64,000 nucleotides of DNA from Bostrychus sinensis (GCA_020698575.1 CM036245.1:5923173-5987172); one strand, 5' to 3'; positions 9,216 through 20,890 are shown, counted from the first letter of the stretch. The notes: generated from the letters alone by a model not told the origin. Numbers and translations: made by a program.

Positions 9216-9440
9216 CTGAGGTGTCCACACTTTTTTGAACAGGTCCAGATTTGAAACTTTACATCAAGAAATTATTCACTCATTCAAACTTACAGACACC
9301 AGAGACAACGTGGGTAAAATGCATTGCTCAAAGACACAACGGCACCATGCAACAGGAGGAGCAGGGTTTGAACCACCAACCTTCTAGTGGACGACCGGTT
9401 TGACCCTGAACTACTGCTGCCCCTGGGTAAAACTGTACAC
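9216..9440. repeat. Diverged repeat fragments (hAT-like end plus retroposon piece)
   Basis: GAGGTGTCCACACTTTTTTG at about 9223 resembles the end at 17195-17221 in inverse orientation. The part at 9310-9430 (ATTGCTCAAAGACACAACGG, GGTTTGAACCACCAACC) matches segments seen around 38560 and 45750. Boundaries are unclear. Confidence 0.4.
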
Positions 9441-9649
9441 GGGCTGAAAATCTTTTCTGTTTCCTTAACTGTAAGACTGTAACACACATTTAAATGCATT
9501 GTTAAATTGTAGAATGAATGATATTTATTTAAAATAATTTACATAATTTACTGACACTAAGGTACATCTGACTTAAAGCAGTAGTTGAGGTATTACAGAC
9601 CTGTACTGTATTTGTAAATGGACTAAACCCATCAGTGCTGGACTCATCT

Positions 9650-9890
9650 ACAGCCTGGCCGTCCTGGGAGAGGACCTCCTTTATGTGGTTCTCCCTGAGG
9701 TTCCTCTTTTTCCTATTAGCAGTTTTGTTTATTTTTCCTTACTATTTAGGAGCATCTAAAGACAAGGGATGTCCCGGGACAGTTTTGTTTGCTATTTGTT
9801 TGTTTTGATAGTTTATTTGAGTGTTTATATCTATTTCTGTAAAGCCCTTTGAGGCCACTGTTGTAATATCGGGCTTTAGAAATAAACTGC
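9650..9890 (+). repeat. L2-type LINE 3' tail fragment
   Basis: Shares AAGCCCTTTGAGGC and the following TTGTTGTGATACTGGGCTxTA-type sequence with 19900-20100 and 35790-35945. Upstream AGGACCTCC...GTGGTTCTCC also matches 24440. The teleost L2 clade has such 3' ends with ATTGA-like tails. Confidence 0.55.
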
Positions 9891-10212
9891 ACATGTAGAC
9901 AAAGCTACTGAGATCCTGCTTGACAGTGCAGGAGGGCCATAAACAAACAAACAAACAAAATGAATCTTTGAACCCAAGGGCTCCAAGAATCTGGTGCCCG
10001 GGGCAGATTTTGGACATGTTTGTTGTGGACTACCTTTTACCCAGGGCCCACAAAAAGCCTGACATTTACGTGAGAGATATTGATCATGTGAGCTCTGGGT
10101 CCACCGAGATGATTTATACAAGGGGCCCAGAATTTCATACTACACCCCTCACTATACTGTGAATTTCTATTATAAAATGAATTAAAAACATGAACTCTCT
10201 TTTCAGGCATCA
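9891..10212. other. Intergenic, nothing recognised
   Basis: Unique sequence with a short CAAA run. Overlapping short frames on both strands have no domain. Confidence 0.45.
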
Positions 10213-11266
10213 CTCAGGAGTAGGGGTGTAATGATACATTTTTGCAACAATACGATATGTATCGTTTAGAAATGTTTCGATAGAATTCAAGAATGATATT
10301 GGCTAATTTGGAACGATATGATTCGATACGATTCAACACCTTTGTATCGATAACACTGCTCTACAAGCAAAATGGTTCCAGAACAAAAGTAGTGAAATCT
10401 TTCTTGGATTAGGTCACTAATAAAGAAAAAGTAAGTCAGAAGTGCAGATTGGCTACAATTTCCAAGAAACAGTATTGGGTCAAAATAGGAAAATTTATGC
10501 AAAATAAGGCAAAAACGGTAGTTTATCAGAAGGTACAGTGTCTACAAGCAACCAGTTCTATCTGAAAGCTGCACATTCAATACATTCATTTTAATATGGC
10601 TAGAGTTTTGACATAAAATGTTTTGTTTTTATTTGCAGAAATCTCTCTCTTGGAAGTGGACAAAATGCATGCATGTAGAGAAATTAAATATTTTCAAAAT
10701 ATAAATATTATTTTTAAGCAAAAATGCCTAAATCTATTGTATAAACAGATGTGATTTTGATGTGAAACAATATCATTAAATATCTTGAATACATTAGCAC
10801 CAGCACAGTTATCAATTGATTTTCAGTTCATCTTATCAAAATAAATGAGATTTAGCCACTTTTATCTCAGAAGCAGATCGAGTCCAAACATTTGTAGACC
10901 AGTGTTATTGATACAGCAACTTTTTGCCAAAAATCATAGAAGTTTACTCTCAAATGTTGCACCGCAGCCAGGGTTGATTATGTCCAGCAGACAGAGAGTG
11001 AAGAAAAGTTGAATATAACATTTTATTTAATTAAAAACACATAATTTATCTCCAAAAAGCCATATCTGGTTTTATTTTAACTTACAAATGTCTAATTTCG
11101 ATATTTCCGATATTATCAATTGATACTTCATGTTTATCGATATTCACTTCCTAGAAAACGATACGATTCGATACAAGGTCATGTGTATCGATGTAGCTTG
11201 TATCATAGGAAAAAACAAATCCATACATCGATACAGTTATTGTATCGTTACAGCCCTACTCAGGAG
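10213..11266 (+). mobile_element. Non-autonomous hAT element, family C copy 1 (complete)
   Basis: Element 10221-11258 starts TAGGGGTGTAATGATAC and ends in the complement of TAGGGCTGTAACGATAC. The exact 8-bp duplication CTCAGGAG flanks it at 10213-10220 and 11259-11266, diagnostic of hAT transposition. The interior near both ends is rich in ATCGATAC/GTATCGAT words. At 1,038 bp with no transposase frame it is non-autonomous. Related copies are at 26004-26472 and 29967-30829. Confidence 0.9.
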
Positions 11267-11485
11267 TATCTCTGATTATCTGCTACCAACCTTCCACCTT
11301 TAAATTCCAAAATTATTCATCTATTTAATGCCATTTCAGTAAAATAAAACTCATGTTCTTTCAGTAGTAATCAAACTAAAAGGTGGAATAACCCTTGCCT
11401 TCCACTACAGATTCATAAAGACGCCAGGATTGCTATCAAACGTGGGGAAAAATGGAAGAAGGGTAGAAAGATTTTTTTTTTTTAA
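11267..11485. other. Intergenic, nothing recognised
   Basis: Unique AT-rich sequence with a poly(T) tract near 11472. Confidence 0.5.
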
Positions 11486-11725
11486 TCACCATATGCAGCC
11501 CGACTAATTCAGGCGCCGTGAAGTGCTGTCAAGAAACAATTGAGCGGCGAGTGGGTTGGAGTGATCAATTGTGCTCGCCGGGTCCCAGGGAGGGGGTTCT
11601 CATTTGGCGGGCGCGTCCCTCCAGCTGATTGAGTTAATTAGGCCGCCCCCACATCCCGCTGATTGGATGTAAACATTAATATGGCAGAAAATGACGGTCG
11701 ATGTTTACCGCCACGTTCAGAGCCG
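11486..11725. promoter_or_regulatory. Candidate conserved non-coding block 3
   Basis: The clearest enhancer-like block in the window: unique, CpG-rich, no coding signature. It contains GAGTTAATTAGG, AACAATTG and GATCAATTGTG, and an inverted pair of forkhead-type words, TGTAAACA at 11669-11676 and TGTTTAC at 11702-11708, 25 bp apart. Forkhead and homeodomain motif assignments are from known consensus cores. Conservation itself could not be tested. Confidence 0.4.
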
Positions 11726-12110
11726 GGCTAAATTGATCGAGTTCAGAAAAAAAAAAAGACAAAGACGAAGTGAAGAATGTGATGTGATTGGAGATAAAGA
11801 AGATGCTCGCTCTGCTCCTGTTTTTGTAAAATGTTCTGGATTTCTGTGGCTGTGTGAAGGTGAGCGCTAAAGTCTGAAAACAATAAAATAAAATGACGAC
11901 TTTGAAAAGAAAAAAGTCCAGTTGTTGCTTTAGGAAACTCTACAAGTTGAGGGGTGGTTGTGGGTTCAACACCAACACAAATTTGATATTCTGAGTACCT
12001 TTAGTAAAACAGGTTTGGGTCTAGTGGTACTAATGCATTGCTCTTATAAAGTAGTTTTTTGGACACACACACACAAAACGAAGTGTATTCCAGCAGCACA
12101 TGCAAGATCT
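11726..12110. other. Intergenic, nothing recognised
   Basis: AT-rich sequence with a short CA run near 12065. Confidence 0.5.
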
Positions 12111-12547
12111 GCTTACACCAGTGTTTCCCAACCAGGGGTACGGGGACCCCTAGGGGTACGCAAGAACTTTACAGGGGGTTCTTGGAATTATTTCATTATT
12201 TGATAAGAAAATATTTGCGATCTTTTCACATGAAACTATGGAAACTTATGAAAAACAAACACGCACAAGTGTCTCATTGATAATTGATTTTATAATAATT
12301 GATTAAAAGGAGGTGAAACTACTAAAAATATTATTTAATAGCTATATAACTTTCAAAAGAGAGGTATTCAAATGAGTATAATCAATTTTTATTGTGCATT
12401 TAAATTTTAAGAGAGTTTCATTTGTTTTCATTTTGAACATGAAATATTTAGTAGTATAATTTACTGTAACAAGTTTATATTTGTTATTTTATTTAGTATT
12501 GTTCATATTTATTGTTTATTTTAAGGTTGGGAACCACTGGCTTACAC
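12111..12547 (+). mobile_element. Non-autonomous hAT element, family D copy 1 (complete)
   Basis: Element 12119-12539 starts CAGTGTTTCCCAACC and ends GGTTGGGAACCACTG. The exact 8-bp duplication GCTTACAC flanks it at 12111-12118 and 12540-12547. These CAGTG...CACTG ends with an 8-bp target are typical of hAT (Charlie-type) elements. The interior is AT-rich and non-coding. Other partial copies are at 33204, 54207 and 58098. Confidence 0.92.
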
Positions 12548-13195
12548 TGTCAGGGCAAACAGAAAAACTTCAAATGAGACTCACATAACATAAAGATAGC
12601 TTGCATTGGTCCAGCGCTAAATTAAACCAGAATCTAAAACTTTAATTTCACTAATTTACATTATTACAACAATATTATGCTTACACATTTACTAAGCATC
12701 GATCTGGAGATATCTTTTTCACTCACAGCTGCATTCAGAAATGTTCAGCCCCTTTCACCTAAACAGACAGTGTAATGATATGAATGAAAGATAATGACAA
12801 TAAATGACAAAACCTCATTGTTGTTCCATATCAGAGTTATTTTGACTTAGTCCAAATTACAAACGTGCCTCTTTTAACCTAGGACCATGTGTAGGATTAC
12901 CCAGCCTTTAGCTTCAGGACTCTTTTTTCACTTTCCTAGCTTTGTTTTAAGACAATTTCTTACTCCTTTCGACCGAAATCTTTGCCCGTTCTTCAGCTGC
13001 AGAAGCCTCTTTCTCAGTGATGTTTGCTGGCTTCTGTGCTGCAGCTGCCTTCTTCAAATCCCACCAAATCTGGAGACTGAGACGCTCCAGGACGTCCCAG
13101 GATCTTCTTCTCTCATTCTGCAAAGGCATTTTATTTAGTAGATGCCTGCTACCACCTCATTTACCCAACAATACACTTTCTATAGCCATATTCTT
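12548..13195. other. Intergenic, unclassified
   Basis: Unique sequence. Frames at 12887-13138 and 12947-13129 overlap on opposite strands and show no domain. Confidence 0.4.
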
Positions 13196-13700
13196 TCCCT
13201 GTACCTGACTTTTTTTCCAGCCGCCGTCTTTGTGCATTCCCCTCAGCTCTCAGAGTAAAGTTGAAAAGCTGCTGCTGCAAAACACACTTTGAGAGAGAAG
13301 AAAAAAAACACAAAAAAACAGAGAAAGTGAAAGTGTGCGTATCAGTGTTGTGTGATGGTCTTTTATAAATCTGAGAGCGGCGTGAACCTCGGCTCGATAT
13401 CTCATCACCGTCGTGCCTCTGCTCGAAAAGTGGCCCGAGAAATGAGCCAAGACTCCACACAAACACACACACACTGTCTCCTTTCTTTGTGTGCCATTTT
13501 TCCATTGACCTGCGAACGCATCGTGCCCCCTCTGATTTATGAATATGTGCTTTCGTGAGTTTATATTTGAGCGGAGGAGAGGGCACGCTTCATTTGTCGG
13601 TGAATGTCCGCGCACCTGGAAGTGAGCAGCGCTGGCTCGTATCCGTCAAACATCTGTGGCCGGACGGAGAAGTGACCGAACGCATTTACTTCAGAGGAGT
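13196..13700. promoter_or_regulatory. Candidate conserved non-coding block 4
   Basis: Relatively CpG-rich unique block with TCTTTTATAAATCTGAGAG, GGCTCGATATCTCATCACCG and CTGATTTATGAATATG. Overlapping frames up to 141 codons on the minus strand contain low-complexity runs and no domain, so I do not call a gene. Confidence 0.3.
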
Positions 13701-13975
13701 CCATCATTTTACTTTCTCTTAATAAACAGACATCATTCACACAGTCTGAAGGCTTCTTAAACAAAACTACAGGAAAAGACAAAGTATTTTTTTGAAACAG
13801 TATAAATTCTTCAATCTTACAACTTTAAAAGTGAAATTGGTAAAAAAGGCTTTTAGTTATTTTGCTTCTCATTATTGGAATATGGCACAGAAATCAGTGC
13901 AGCTGGACAAACTTTTGTCTTTTAAACATTTTAAGGCTCTTGTGAAAGACTACCCACAATGCCACTGTTCCTGTT

Positions 13976-14800
13976 TTAACCCTCCTACAGCCCTAAGACA
14001 GGTTTTGATGTTTTGCAGATGTTTTTTTGTAGATAACTTTTGCTGTGTTGATTCAAATGGCATAGATTTTGTGTATTTTTGGATACATTTTCAGATTTCA
14101 GGATTTTTGTTTGAAAAATTTTCTTAAACGGGTGTTTAAAAAAATAGTCCCACCTTTACCCCTAAGACATTTTTTATGCCATTGACTCCCATTAAAATGA
14201 CATTTTTATAATACACTGTCACTGCAATATAATTTCACATTTTTATCAAGTATTTCATGGATTCATGATAGCGAGGGATTGGAATTTTTGTTTTATTGTT
14301 TTTTTCTAGGTGGCGCCATTTCCCCCATATATGGCAGACAGAGGTATAAATGTGGAGATGGCCACATTAGTGTTTGTATAAATGATCAAGCCTACAAGGC
14401 AAATAAAAAACATTTTTGAACTAAAATGATTTGGGTGTGTTTTAGGGTTGTCATAAATTGGTGTGAAAGTGTTTGTTGAGAAATGAGTTTGTTTGTGTTT
14501 GCGTGAGCACAAATCCAAAATGTAGTTCTTACAGAGATGTGCACATCAGGGCAAAGTAGAAAAAGGTCCCAGACTGAGCAGAGGCAGAGGTTTGTGCTGG
14601 ATGTGTCTGCACCACACAAACTGGAATTTATTAAATTTCATAAACAGAATTAATTTTTGCTGTGTATGATGAGGGCTGAAGTTAACCATAAAAAAAAAAA
14701 AAAAAATGGAATTATTGACTCTTAGAATTTTTTCTTTATTGGTGCATTTTTTTTATTTTTTATTTTATTTATTTTTTGTTCTTAGGACGAAAGCTGTGAG
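13976..14800 (+). mobile_element. piggyBac-type non-autonomous element, copy 2 (right end lost)
   Basis: TTAA at 13976-13979 is followed by CCCTCCTACAGCCCTAAGAC. The body follows copy 1 but retains a middle segment (about 14350-14540, containing GCACAAATCCAAAATGTAG) that copy 1 lacks. The right end decays after TTCTTAGGACGAAAGCTGTG into an ATT/TATA-rich stretch, so no right TTAA is visible. Confidence 0.75.
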
Positions 14801-15179
14801 TATTTATTATTATTATATATATTTTCTATCATGATTTGGCAAATTTAGTTTTTATCCATTGTATGTTTATGTGTCAAACAGGGCACTCATGAAAAAAAGA
14901 GAAGTACTCTCTCATTGAGTTTCCCTGTGTAAATAAAGTTTAATTATAATAATAATTAATAATAATTAGAGCACAGTGTTGCTTGGCTGATGTCATTTTT
15001 GGTGCATATACTTCTTACATCTTTATTTCCTAATACAATGGTAATCCAGCCACAAGAGATCACCAACCAGCGTGCTCTTTGAGACAGACCCAAGCCTGGA
15101 GAAATGGAAAAAGTTGCACCAGAAAGAGACATTTTTGTGGAGAGGTATATGCAGCTTGCAATTCAGCTTACGGCCATTT
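14801..15179. other. AT-rich intergenic with short repeat fragment
   Basis: At about 15087-15110, GACCCAAGCCTGGAGAAATG is a fragment of family P. The rest is unrecognised. Confidence 0.4.
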
Positions 15180-15595
15180 TTAAAAGGCCCATATTCTGCT
15201 TTTTTCAGGCTTTTCAAAATAGTGTTGGACTCCTTTGCAAGGGCGATTTTAAGATTAGAGATTAAAGGCTGCTGAGGTCATTGTCAGCAAATATTTCCTA
15301 TATTATGCTTCCTTTTATAGAGTTGTATCTGTATATAGTGTAGGATTATAGAGCAGCCGAGTAGAAACATTTGAAATGTTATGACAAAATTGATAAAAAT
15401 GTATCTTTGTGAGTTATGTGTACTGTCATATTGGTGCTGTGTATTTTTATTCTGTGTGCTAGAATCACTTTGTCACTTTTTGTTGTGCTAAAACCTATTT
15501 CAGGGGTTTCTGGTTTCACGTGTCTATGTAGAGGAGGAGGAAACCACATTATAACAGGGTTAAAAGACAGGAAAAGTTTATTTAGTGGAATGGGG
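15180..15595 (+). mobile_element. TTAA-flanked element, family F1 copy 2
   Basis: Left end TTAAAAGGCCCATATTCTGC. Later segments GGTTTCACGTGTCTATGTAGAG and ACATTATAACAGGGTTAAAA match 38920-39100. The right TTAA end is not clear. Confidence 0.5.
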
Positions 15596-16049
15596 GCGCA
15601 GGTGAACAGCTATGGAAGCACTACAGGGATATTTTGTTGTCTTTGCTCTGACGGTAATGCCGCTAACTACAACTTCCCAGAGAATACAAACTGAGCACTG
15701 CTCAAAGAGAAGCACACACACATTTCTTTCAACTTTGTAGCATAAAAGGTACTCATTTATGCAACCATAGCTGTTCACATGCTCAAAGCTGAAGCCTATC
15801 CCAGCAACAATGGCCAGGTAAGCAGACAGACAACTTTCACTCCCACATTAATCTCTGTGGGACGTCCTAACACATGCGCAGCTGTGGACAGAACCCACGA
15901 TGACACGGAGAGGAGCGATTGTGTTGGCTGCCCAGAGATCAAACCCGCAACCTGCACCCCTGCTTTTGCCTCGGTATGAAACGAAACACTTACAGAGCCT
16001 CTGTGTCCAAACTGCAACACATTTTTCTTGTTGTTGCACTGTGTCTTGT
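15596..16049. repeat. Diverged repeat-derived sequence
   Basis: The segment 15850-15965 has phrases such as GATCAAACCCGCAACCTGC that resemble the body of tRNA-like-headed retroposons (minus orientation). The rest is unclassified. Short overlapping frames here are not genes. Confidence 0.3.
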
Positions 16050-17415
16050 CATCATTTTTAATGGCCTTGGTCTCGTCTTGGTCTCGGCCGCGGTTGCACT
16101 TGGTCTTAGTCTCAAAACCAATTTTACTCGGTCTTGTCCCGGTCTCGGATTTTATTCACCAATCATGATTGAAAACTGCTTTTATTCATAATTTTGAAGC
16201 AATTAGTTTTGTGCGACAGAAGAACCAGGAGCATGATCTGTCTGTGTTTGTTTGTGGAGTCTCTGTGGTGTCCAAACACATCGAGGGCCAAATGTGGCAC
16301 CCAGACCATTTTTTATTGGCCCCCAGGCTTCACTGTCAGCCTCAGGTATTTTATATTCACTGAGCAGTTATGCAGTAAGTTATATTCACACATAAATAGC
16401 TCGCTAACAATTAATTTTCTGCGAGACAGACCTGGCCTGAAGGCTGAGTTAGTGATTAGTGAAGCTTATGTCCTCCGATAAATGTGGGATGGTGGAAGGG
16501 CATCCGGAGTAAAACCCATGCCAAAGTACAATGGCTGATGTTGATATTGTTGTTTCCGTACCATTGTTTGTATGTGCTTATTGTTTATTAGATGCCATTT
16601 TTTTTTATATATAACAGTTGTTAGTTTCCTGTGGTAACACATTGTGAGTGGATATACGCAGACTCATTTATAGTACATATATTGTATATTACTATATATT
16701 CTATACCTTTTTAATATTATTCTAACAAATTACCCTAAATTAATTTGATGTAATAGCTAAATAATATTTTTTCTAAGAGCTTATAAAAGAATAGCATATC
16801 TTTATTTAGTTATTCATGTATTATATGATAAATCTTGGGTTTGGTGTCCATAGGGAAGCATGCAGCGATCTTTGTGTTATGTTTTTTGGAAAAACAGGGG
16901 TGGGATTAAATAAGTTTTACTTCTTCCCACTCCTTTTCGAGCAGATCATTTCTGTATGGTTTATTAAAACTTATTGTTTTGCTAAAATGAATATCATGAA
17001 TATTATTACAACTTAATTTATTATTTTTATGTAGTTTTTTTTATAATTGCACACTATGAACTATTCACTTGCTCAAAATAAATAAAATAACACAAATAAA
17101 ATGTGAATGATTCAATGTGGAGACCTCAAAAGGAAAGGAAACAGCTAAAAGGTACTTGTGAAAGATATCACCAGTGTTTTTTATGATGTGGCCCTCAATA
17201 AAAAAAGTGTGGACACCTCTGCATTAGATCATTAAAATAATCATTAATGATTTGAATCACTTTTTTCATTTACTTTTCCCCTTCATTTATTAATAGCTCA
17301 CTGGGTTTGGTCTCGATCTCAACTCGTTCTTTAAAATCTTTAAAAGTCTCATTCTCCACTTGGTCTCAAACCCCGAACGCCTCAGCCTTGTCCTGGTCTC
17401 CATCAGCACAGTCTT
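16050..17415 (+). repeat. GGTCTC-rich degenerate repeat split by a hAT-like insertion
   Basis: At 16063-16150 and again at 17305-17405 there are many CTTGGTCTC/GGTCTCG words, a degenerate short-period repeat. Between them, CTGTGGTGTCCAAAC at about 16263 and GTGTGGACACCTCTG ending at 17221 form imperfect hAT-like inverted ends around an AT-rich interior. Direct repeats flanking those ends do not match, so clean insertion is not proven. Confidence 0.45.
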
Positions 17416-17660
17416 ACAACACCACTGTACACAATCATCTCCTCGTCCAACCTGCCTTGACACCCTCCTCCCTTGGCTCACCCATTGCCACCTCACCCCC
17501 CTGCTGACCCCCCCATCCTCCCATCAGGCCCCATTACCCCCGTCCCATCTCTCCTGTGTACTTAAGAGCACGGCGTTAGGGTAAAGGATGTGCCTGCTCC
17601 TCCAGATGAGCTTTGCACAGTTTAATAGAGGTCTCGCTGGGTCCACATTAATATAGTAAG
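17416..17660. other. C-rich unique sequence
   Basis: CCCC-rich stretch with short frames on both strands and no domain. Nothing recognised. Confidence 0.4.
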
Positions 17661-17712
17661 GACCACTGAGGGGAGGGGGGAGGAGGGGGGAGGAGGGGGG
17701 AGGGGGGGGGGC
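17661..17712 (+). repeat. (GGGGGGAGGA)n G-rich tract, possible G-quadruplex
   Basis: Six or so runs of four to nine G separated by A or AGGA within about 45 bp. This exceeds the usual four-run requirement for G-quadruplex formation. Structure is predicted, not shown. Confidence 0.7.
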
Positions 17713-17937
17713 TGTTACTCGCACCCGTCCCATGTCTTATACTTCTTTATCTGTGTGGACGTGTGGCGGTACATCGTAAACTTTAACCTCGTGCCTTGGA
17801 CATAACTTGATCTTTTATGCAGCAGTGGTGAAGTCATGTGATGTGATTGGTTGCTTGATTGAGCAGCCGTTGTGATTGGCTGAATCTACTTTGTAGCTTC
17901 AACCAATCACAGTACAGAGCTGCACTAGAGAGTCAAC
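17713..17937. other. Intergenic, nothing recognised
   Basis: Includes TGTGATTGG and CCAATCAC words on both sides of 17880, forming a small inverted CCAAT pair; otherwise unremarkable. Confidence 0.4.
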
Positions 17938-18735
17938 TTAAAGATATTCTGCTTTTATTCATATTTTTAAACCAATCTTTGTCGCCTCCAGAACAGCATC
18001 GCTCCTTTCCCAACCTTTAACAACATTATGAGACAAAAGAAACCATTTGTAATAAGCGAAGAGACCAGCAGAGGACAGCAGAGTGCAGCTTTTTGAACAT
18101 AATTTAAAGAATAAAAGGAACTTCACTTCCTTAAACTTTTTTCTGATGCCATTTTACTCCAAAATGAAAAATGTCTGTGAAGAATCAGTGAAAACAGAGC
18201 TGTACACTGTTTTTGTTTTATTTTATTTTATTTTTTTGTTTGTTTGTTTTTTTTGATAAATGAATGAGAGCAGACTGGATGTAGAGGGGTTGTTTTTGAT
18301 TGGTCAGTGCTTCCTGGAGTGCACTTGGTCAGGCTCTCTTCATCCTTAAGAGTCTCCATCATTCCATTTATTTATTTATTTAAGAAGTTGGCTAAAAAAT
18401 CCCTTGTTGAGACCCAGATGTGTGGGCACTGATGAATTATTATTGTTAATACTAAATTTTGTGTAATTTTACAATGTGTTTTTATGCAGCTTGTGTTTTT
18501 TTTAGGTTGCATTTCTGCCACTGTATTTTCTAATAAATAAGTACATTTTAAAAAGTGGGCGGGGGTTTGTGGGAAAGGCGGAGGTTTGTGTTGGAACCCA
18601 GCGTTCTGAGGACTAAGAAATTCAGCGGCAGGGAATACAGGATTACTCAAACAGGCGTGAATGAAACAAAACACAACTGCTGGTGTGTTTTTGAAGAGGG
18701 AACATTATAACATGGGAGAAAAAGAGAAGTTAATT
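17938..18735 (+). repeat. Interspersed repeat, family F2 (plus copy)
   Basis: Matches 62660-63160 and the minus copy at 341-710. Landmarks are GAGACCAGCAGAGGACAGCA (about 18060), CAGTGAAAACAGAGCTGTAC, GATTGGTCAGTGCTTCCTGG, ATACAGGATTACTCAAACA and ACATTATAACATGGGAG (about 18712). It carries an extra roughly 200-bp middle part (18330-18560) compared with the 62.7-kb copy. Confidence 0.7.
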
Positions 18736-19700
18736 TTACACAATATAAACCTTTTAAAGAAATTAGTTATGTTTTTATAGCTGCTCTTCCTTCATTAAAA
18801 TGAATATCTTATCCATAAATAACAATAACATAAATGACAATTCATACAAAATATTGTTAAAATGCATTTCATACGATTACTTTTCAAGACGATCTCATAA
18901 CTTACAATTAAATTTACAATTACAAACCATATATTTCATTTAAACATAACATAATTGCATTTTACGTTCTAGTCTTTCATTGCTCTGTAAACAAAATTGC
19001 ATTTGAGAGTTAGTATTTTCAAAAAAAACATCCTTCAGATTAATTTCTAATGCATATCCATGTGAGCTAGTAGACTAAAAAGTGGACTCTGTATTTTTTT
19101 GTCTTCTGAACCTTGCTAAAAATGTTCCAAACCTTTGTGATCTATAATTACTGTGTGTGTATATTTAACCTTGGTGCCCCTAATTGCCAAAATAATTATG
19201 AAATGACCAAATAACACCACTTCATATACAGCAGTTTGTTTACTTTGCATATAAAATTAAAGAAATATATTTTAATACGCCGACACCTCCTCGTATCGTC
19301 TGCCAGTGTGGACAGAGCCTGCCTCAGAGGAAGGTGGTGACTTCTGCCTCTCTAAGGAAAAGCTCGTCAGTCTGAGGCCAAAGCGAAAGAGGATTTAGAA
19401 CGGGACATTGTTTGGTCTGAGCTCAGAGTGAGGAAAAATTAAACCACAGCTTCTCGTGTGCCACTGTAATTTACTGTCACACAACCAAGTTCAGAGGAAG
19501 AACAGCTTTGAATGTAATTGTCGTAAAATGTACAAGGGATTTCTGCTTTTCCTTGGAAGAAAGTGGTTTGTTATTGCTATGGTTTATTTTGGAAGACAGT
19601 ACAGTTTTTGTGTTTAGAATTACAGCTGTGCAGAAAGGAAAACAATATAAACAAACATGCCTAAAACACACTTGATACTTAGCAGTAGCTTAAGAGGAGC
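18736..19700. other. AT-rich intergenic, nothing recognised
   Basis: AT-rich, with a slightly more complex patch at 19280-19450 (CGCCGACACCTCCTCGTATC). No transposon ends or coding signal. Confidence 0.45.
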
Positions 19701-19895
19701 TCCCTCCAGAGTAAACTGCCGTTGTGTCCTTGGGCAAGACACTTAACCCACCTTTCCTCCAGTGTCTGTGTACACTGGTGTGTGAATGTGTGAGAGCTTG
19801 TGAGTGTGAATGGGTGAATGGTTCCTTGCTGTAAAGCGCTTTGAGTGCCCATGGAGATAGAAAAGCGCAGAATAAATGACCATTTACTTTTTTGT
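19701..19895 (+). repeat. Teleost high-copy repeat (TTGGGCAAGACACTTAACCC type)
   Basis: GTTGTGTCCTTGGGCAAGAC, then CCTCCAGTGTCTGTGTACAC, CTGTAAAGCGCTTTGAGTG and CAGAATAAATGACCATTTAC, a combination I recall as a very common teleost interspersed repeat. Shorter relatives are at 38560-38610 and 45715-45790. Its class is not certain. Confidence 0.55.
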
Positions 19896-20100
19896 TTTAC
19901 TTTATCTTCAAGGATCTCTCTTTTTTTTTAGGAGTTTTTCCTTACCGAGTGTCCTGGGTCTGTTTAGTTTATTGTTTGTGTTGATTGTGTGTTAAGTCTG
20001 ATTGTGTGTTTATGTTTGAATAACTGTTTGTGAAGCCCTTTGAGGCGATTTTTGTTGTGATACTGGGCTATACAAATAAAACTGAATTGAATTGAAGCAG
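19896..20100 (+). repeat. L2-type LINE 3' tail
   Basis: AGGAGTTTTTCCTTACC, then GTGAAGCCCTTTGAGGCGA, TGTTGTGATACTGGGCTATA and a final AAACTGAATTGAATTGAAG. The ATTGA-type terminal microsatellite is typical of L2 clade LINE 3' ends. Only the 3' untranslated part remains. Confidence 0.65.
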
Positions 20101-20309
20101 CAACAGTGTCCTGCAGCAGCCTGATACTGAGGTCTGCTCTGGGTTAGAGCACTCACCATCACAGGGCAGACTGATGGAGGAGTGGCCGCCATTTTGCGCC
20201 TATACAGCCTCCCTGAGCACCACCGAACACAATCAACCTAACAAATTCATACAGGCAAGGTGGGTGAAGTGTGAGACATCTCTACCTATAACCTGGCACG
20301 TTATATCAA
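20101..20309. other. Repeat-edge sequence
   Basis: CACCACCGAACACAATC near 20219 recurs near 45693, so part is an old repeat; the rest is unclassified. Confidence 0.35.
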
Positions 20310-20450
20310 TCTGGAATGACTCCTGTTGAAAAGGTTTGTAAAGGGGCGTGACTTTCAGTAGAATACCTGGAGGTGATTGGATAAAGCACCAGCTCCGTAG
20401 CTAAACAACAAACTGCTACAACAATAAAACAACACAGTGAAGACGTTAGA
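20310..20450 (-). repeat. Short interspersed repeat, family Q (minus)
   Basis: Reverse complement of 3501-3627, with CAGGTGATTGG-type and GTAGCAGTTTGTTGTTTAGC landmarks. Confidence 0.5.
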
Positions 20451-20491
20451 AGATTTTTTGCCACATATGTTAAGTTTTTCCACATCGCCAT

Positions 20492-20890
20492 TGTAAGGAT
20501 TTGTTCATTTTGGGTGAAAGCATCAAAGAGGACGATGATTCAGAAGTGTAATCAAGTCAGAAGTTTATTCAGTAAAAACACAGGTAAGGTTACAGTCAGC
20601 AGAATGAGCGCGCTCCTAAAGAGGAGTATCCTAAGTTTTTATACTATGTATGACGATGTATGACGATCTCTGCATAGCATTATCTTCTTGGCTTCGAGTA
20701 ACTTTTTTGTGCATAGGGCAGGGCCACAAAAAGTTCTCAGTTTCTGCAGAGTCTTCCCACCATCGACAGGAGCCCCCCCTGCAACCTTGGGTCTGATAAC
20801 TTTGTAGCACGCTCCTTATTTGTGCCATATTTGGAATGCACCTAAGAGTAGAGTGACCTTAGAGTGAAAGAAGAAAGACATCACATAAAA
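20492..20890 (-). mobile_element. Candidate solo LTR (minus strand)
   Basis: On the minus strand there is a TATAAAA box (plus 20637-20643), about 70 bp further an AATAAA poly(A) signal (plus 20564-20569), and about 70 bp later an end reading CAAATCCTTACA. This order of TATA, transcript start, poly(A) signal and CA-3' terminus is the usual LTR layout. The 5' TG end near 20880-20890 and a matching target duplication were not found. No internal retroviral or gag-pol sequence is present nearby. Confidence 0.45.

Noticed and set aside
12887..13138. Coding exon on either strand
   Set aside because: Opposite-strand frames overlap fully, and neither shows a domain or consistent splice signals.
16263..17221. 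Complete hAT element
   Set aside because: The ends look hAT-like, but the flanking octamers TGGAGTCT and CATTAGAT do not match, so clean transposition is unproven.
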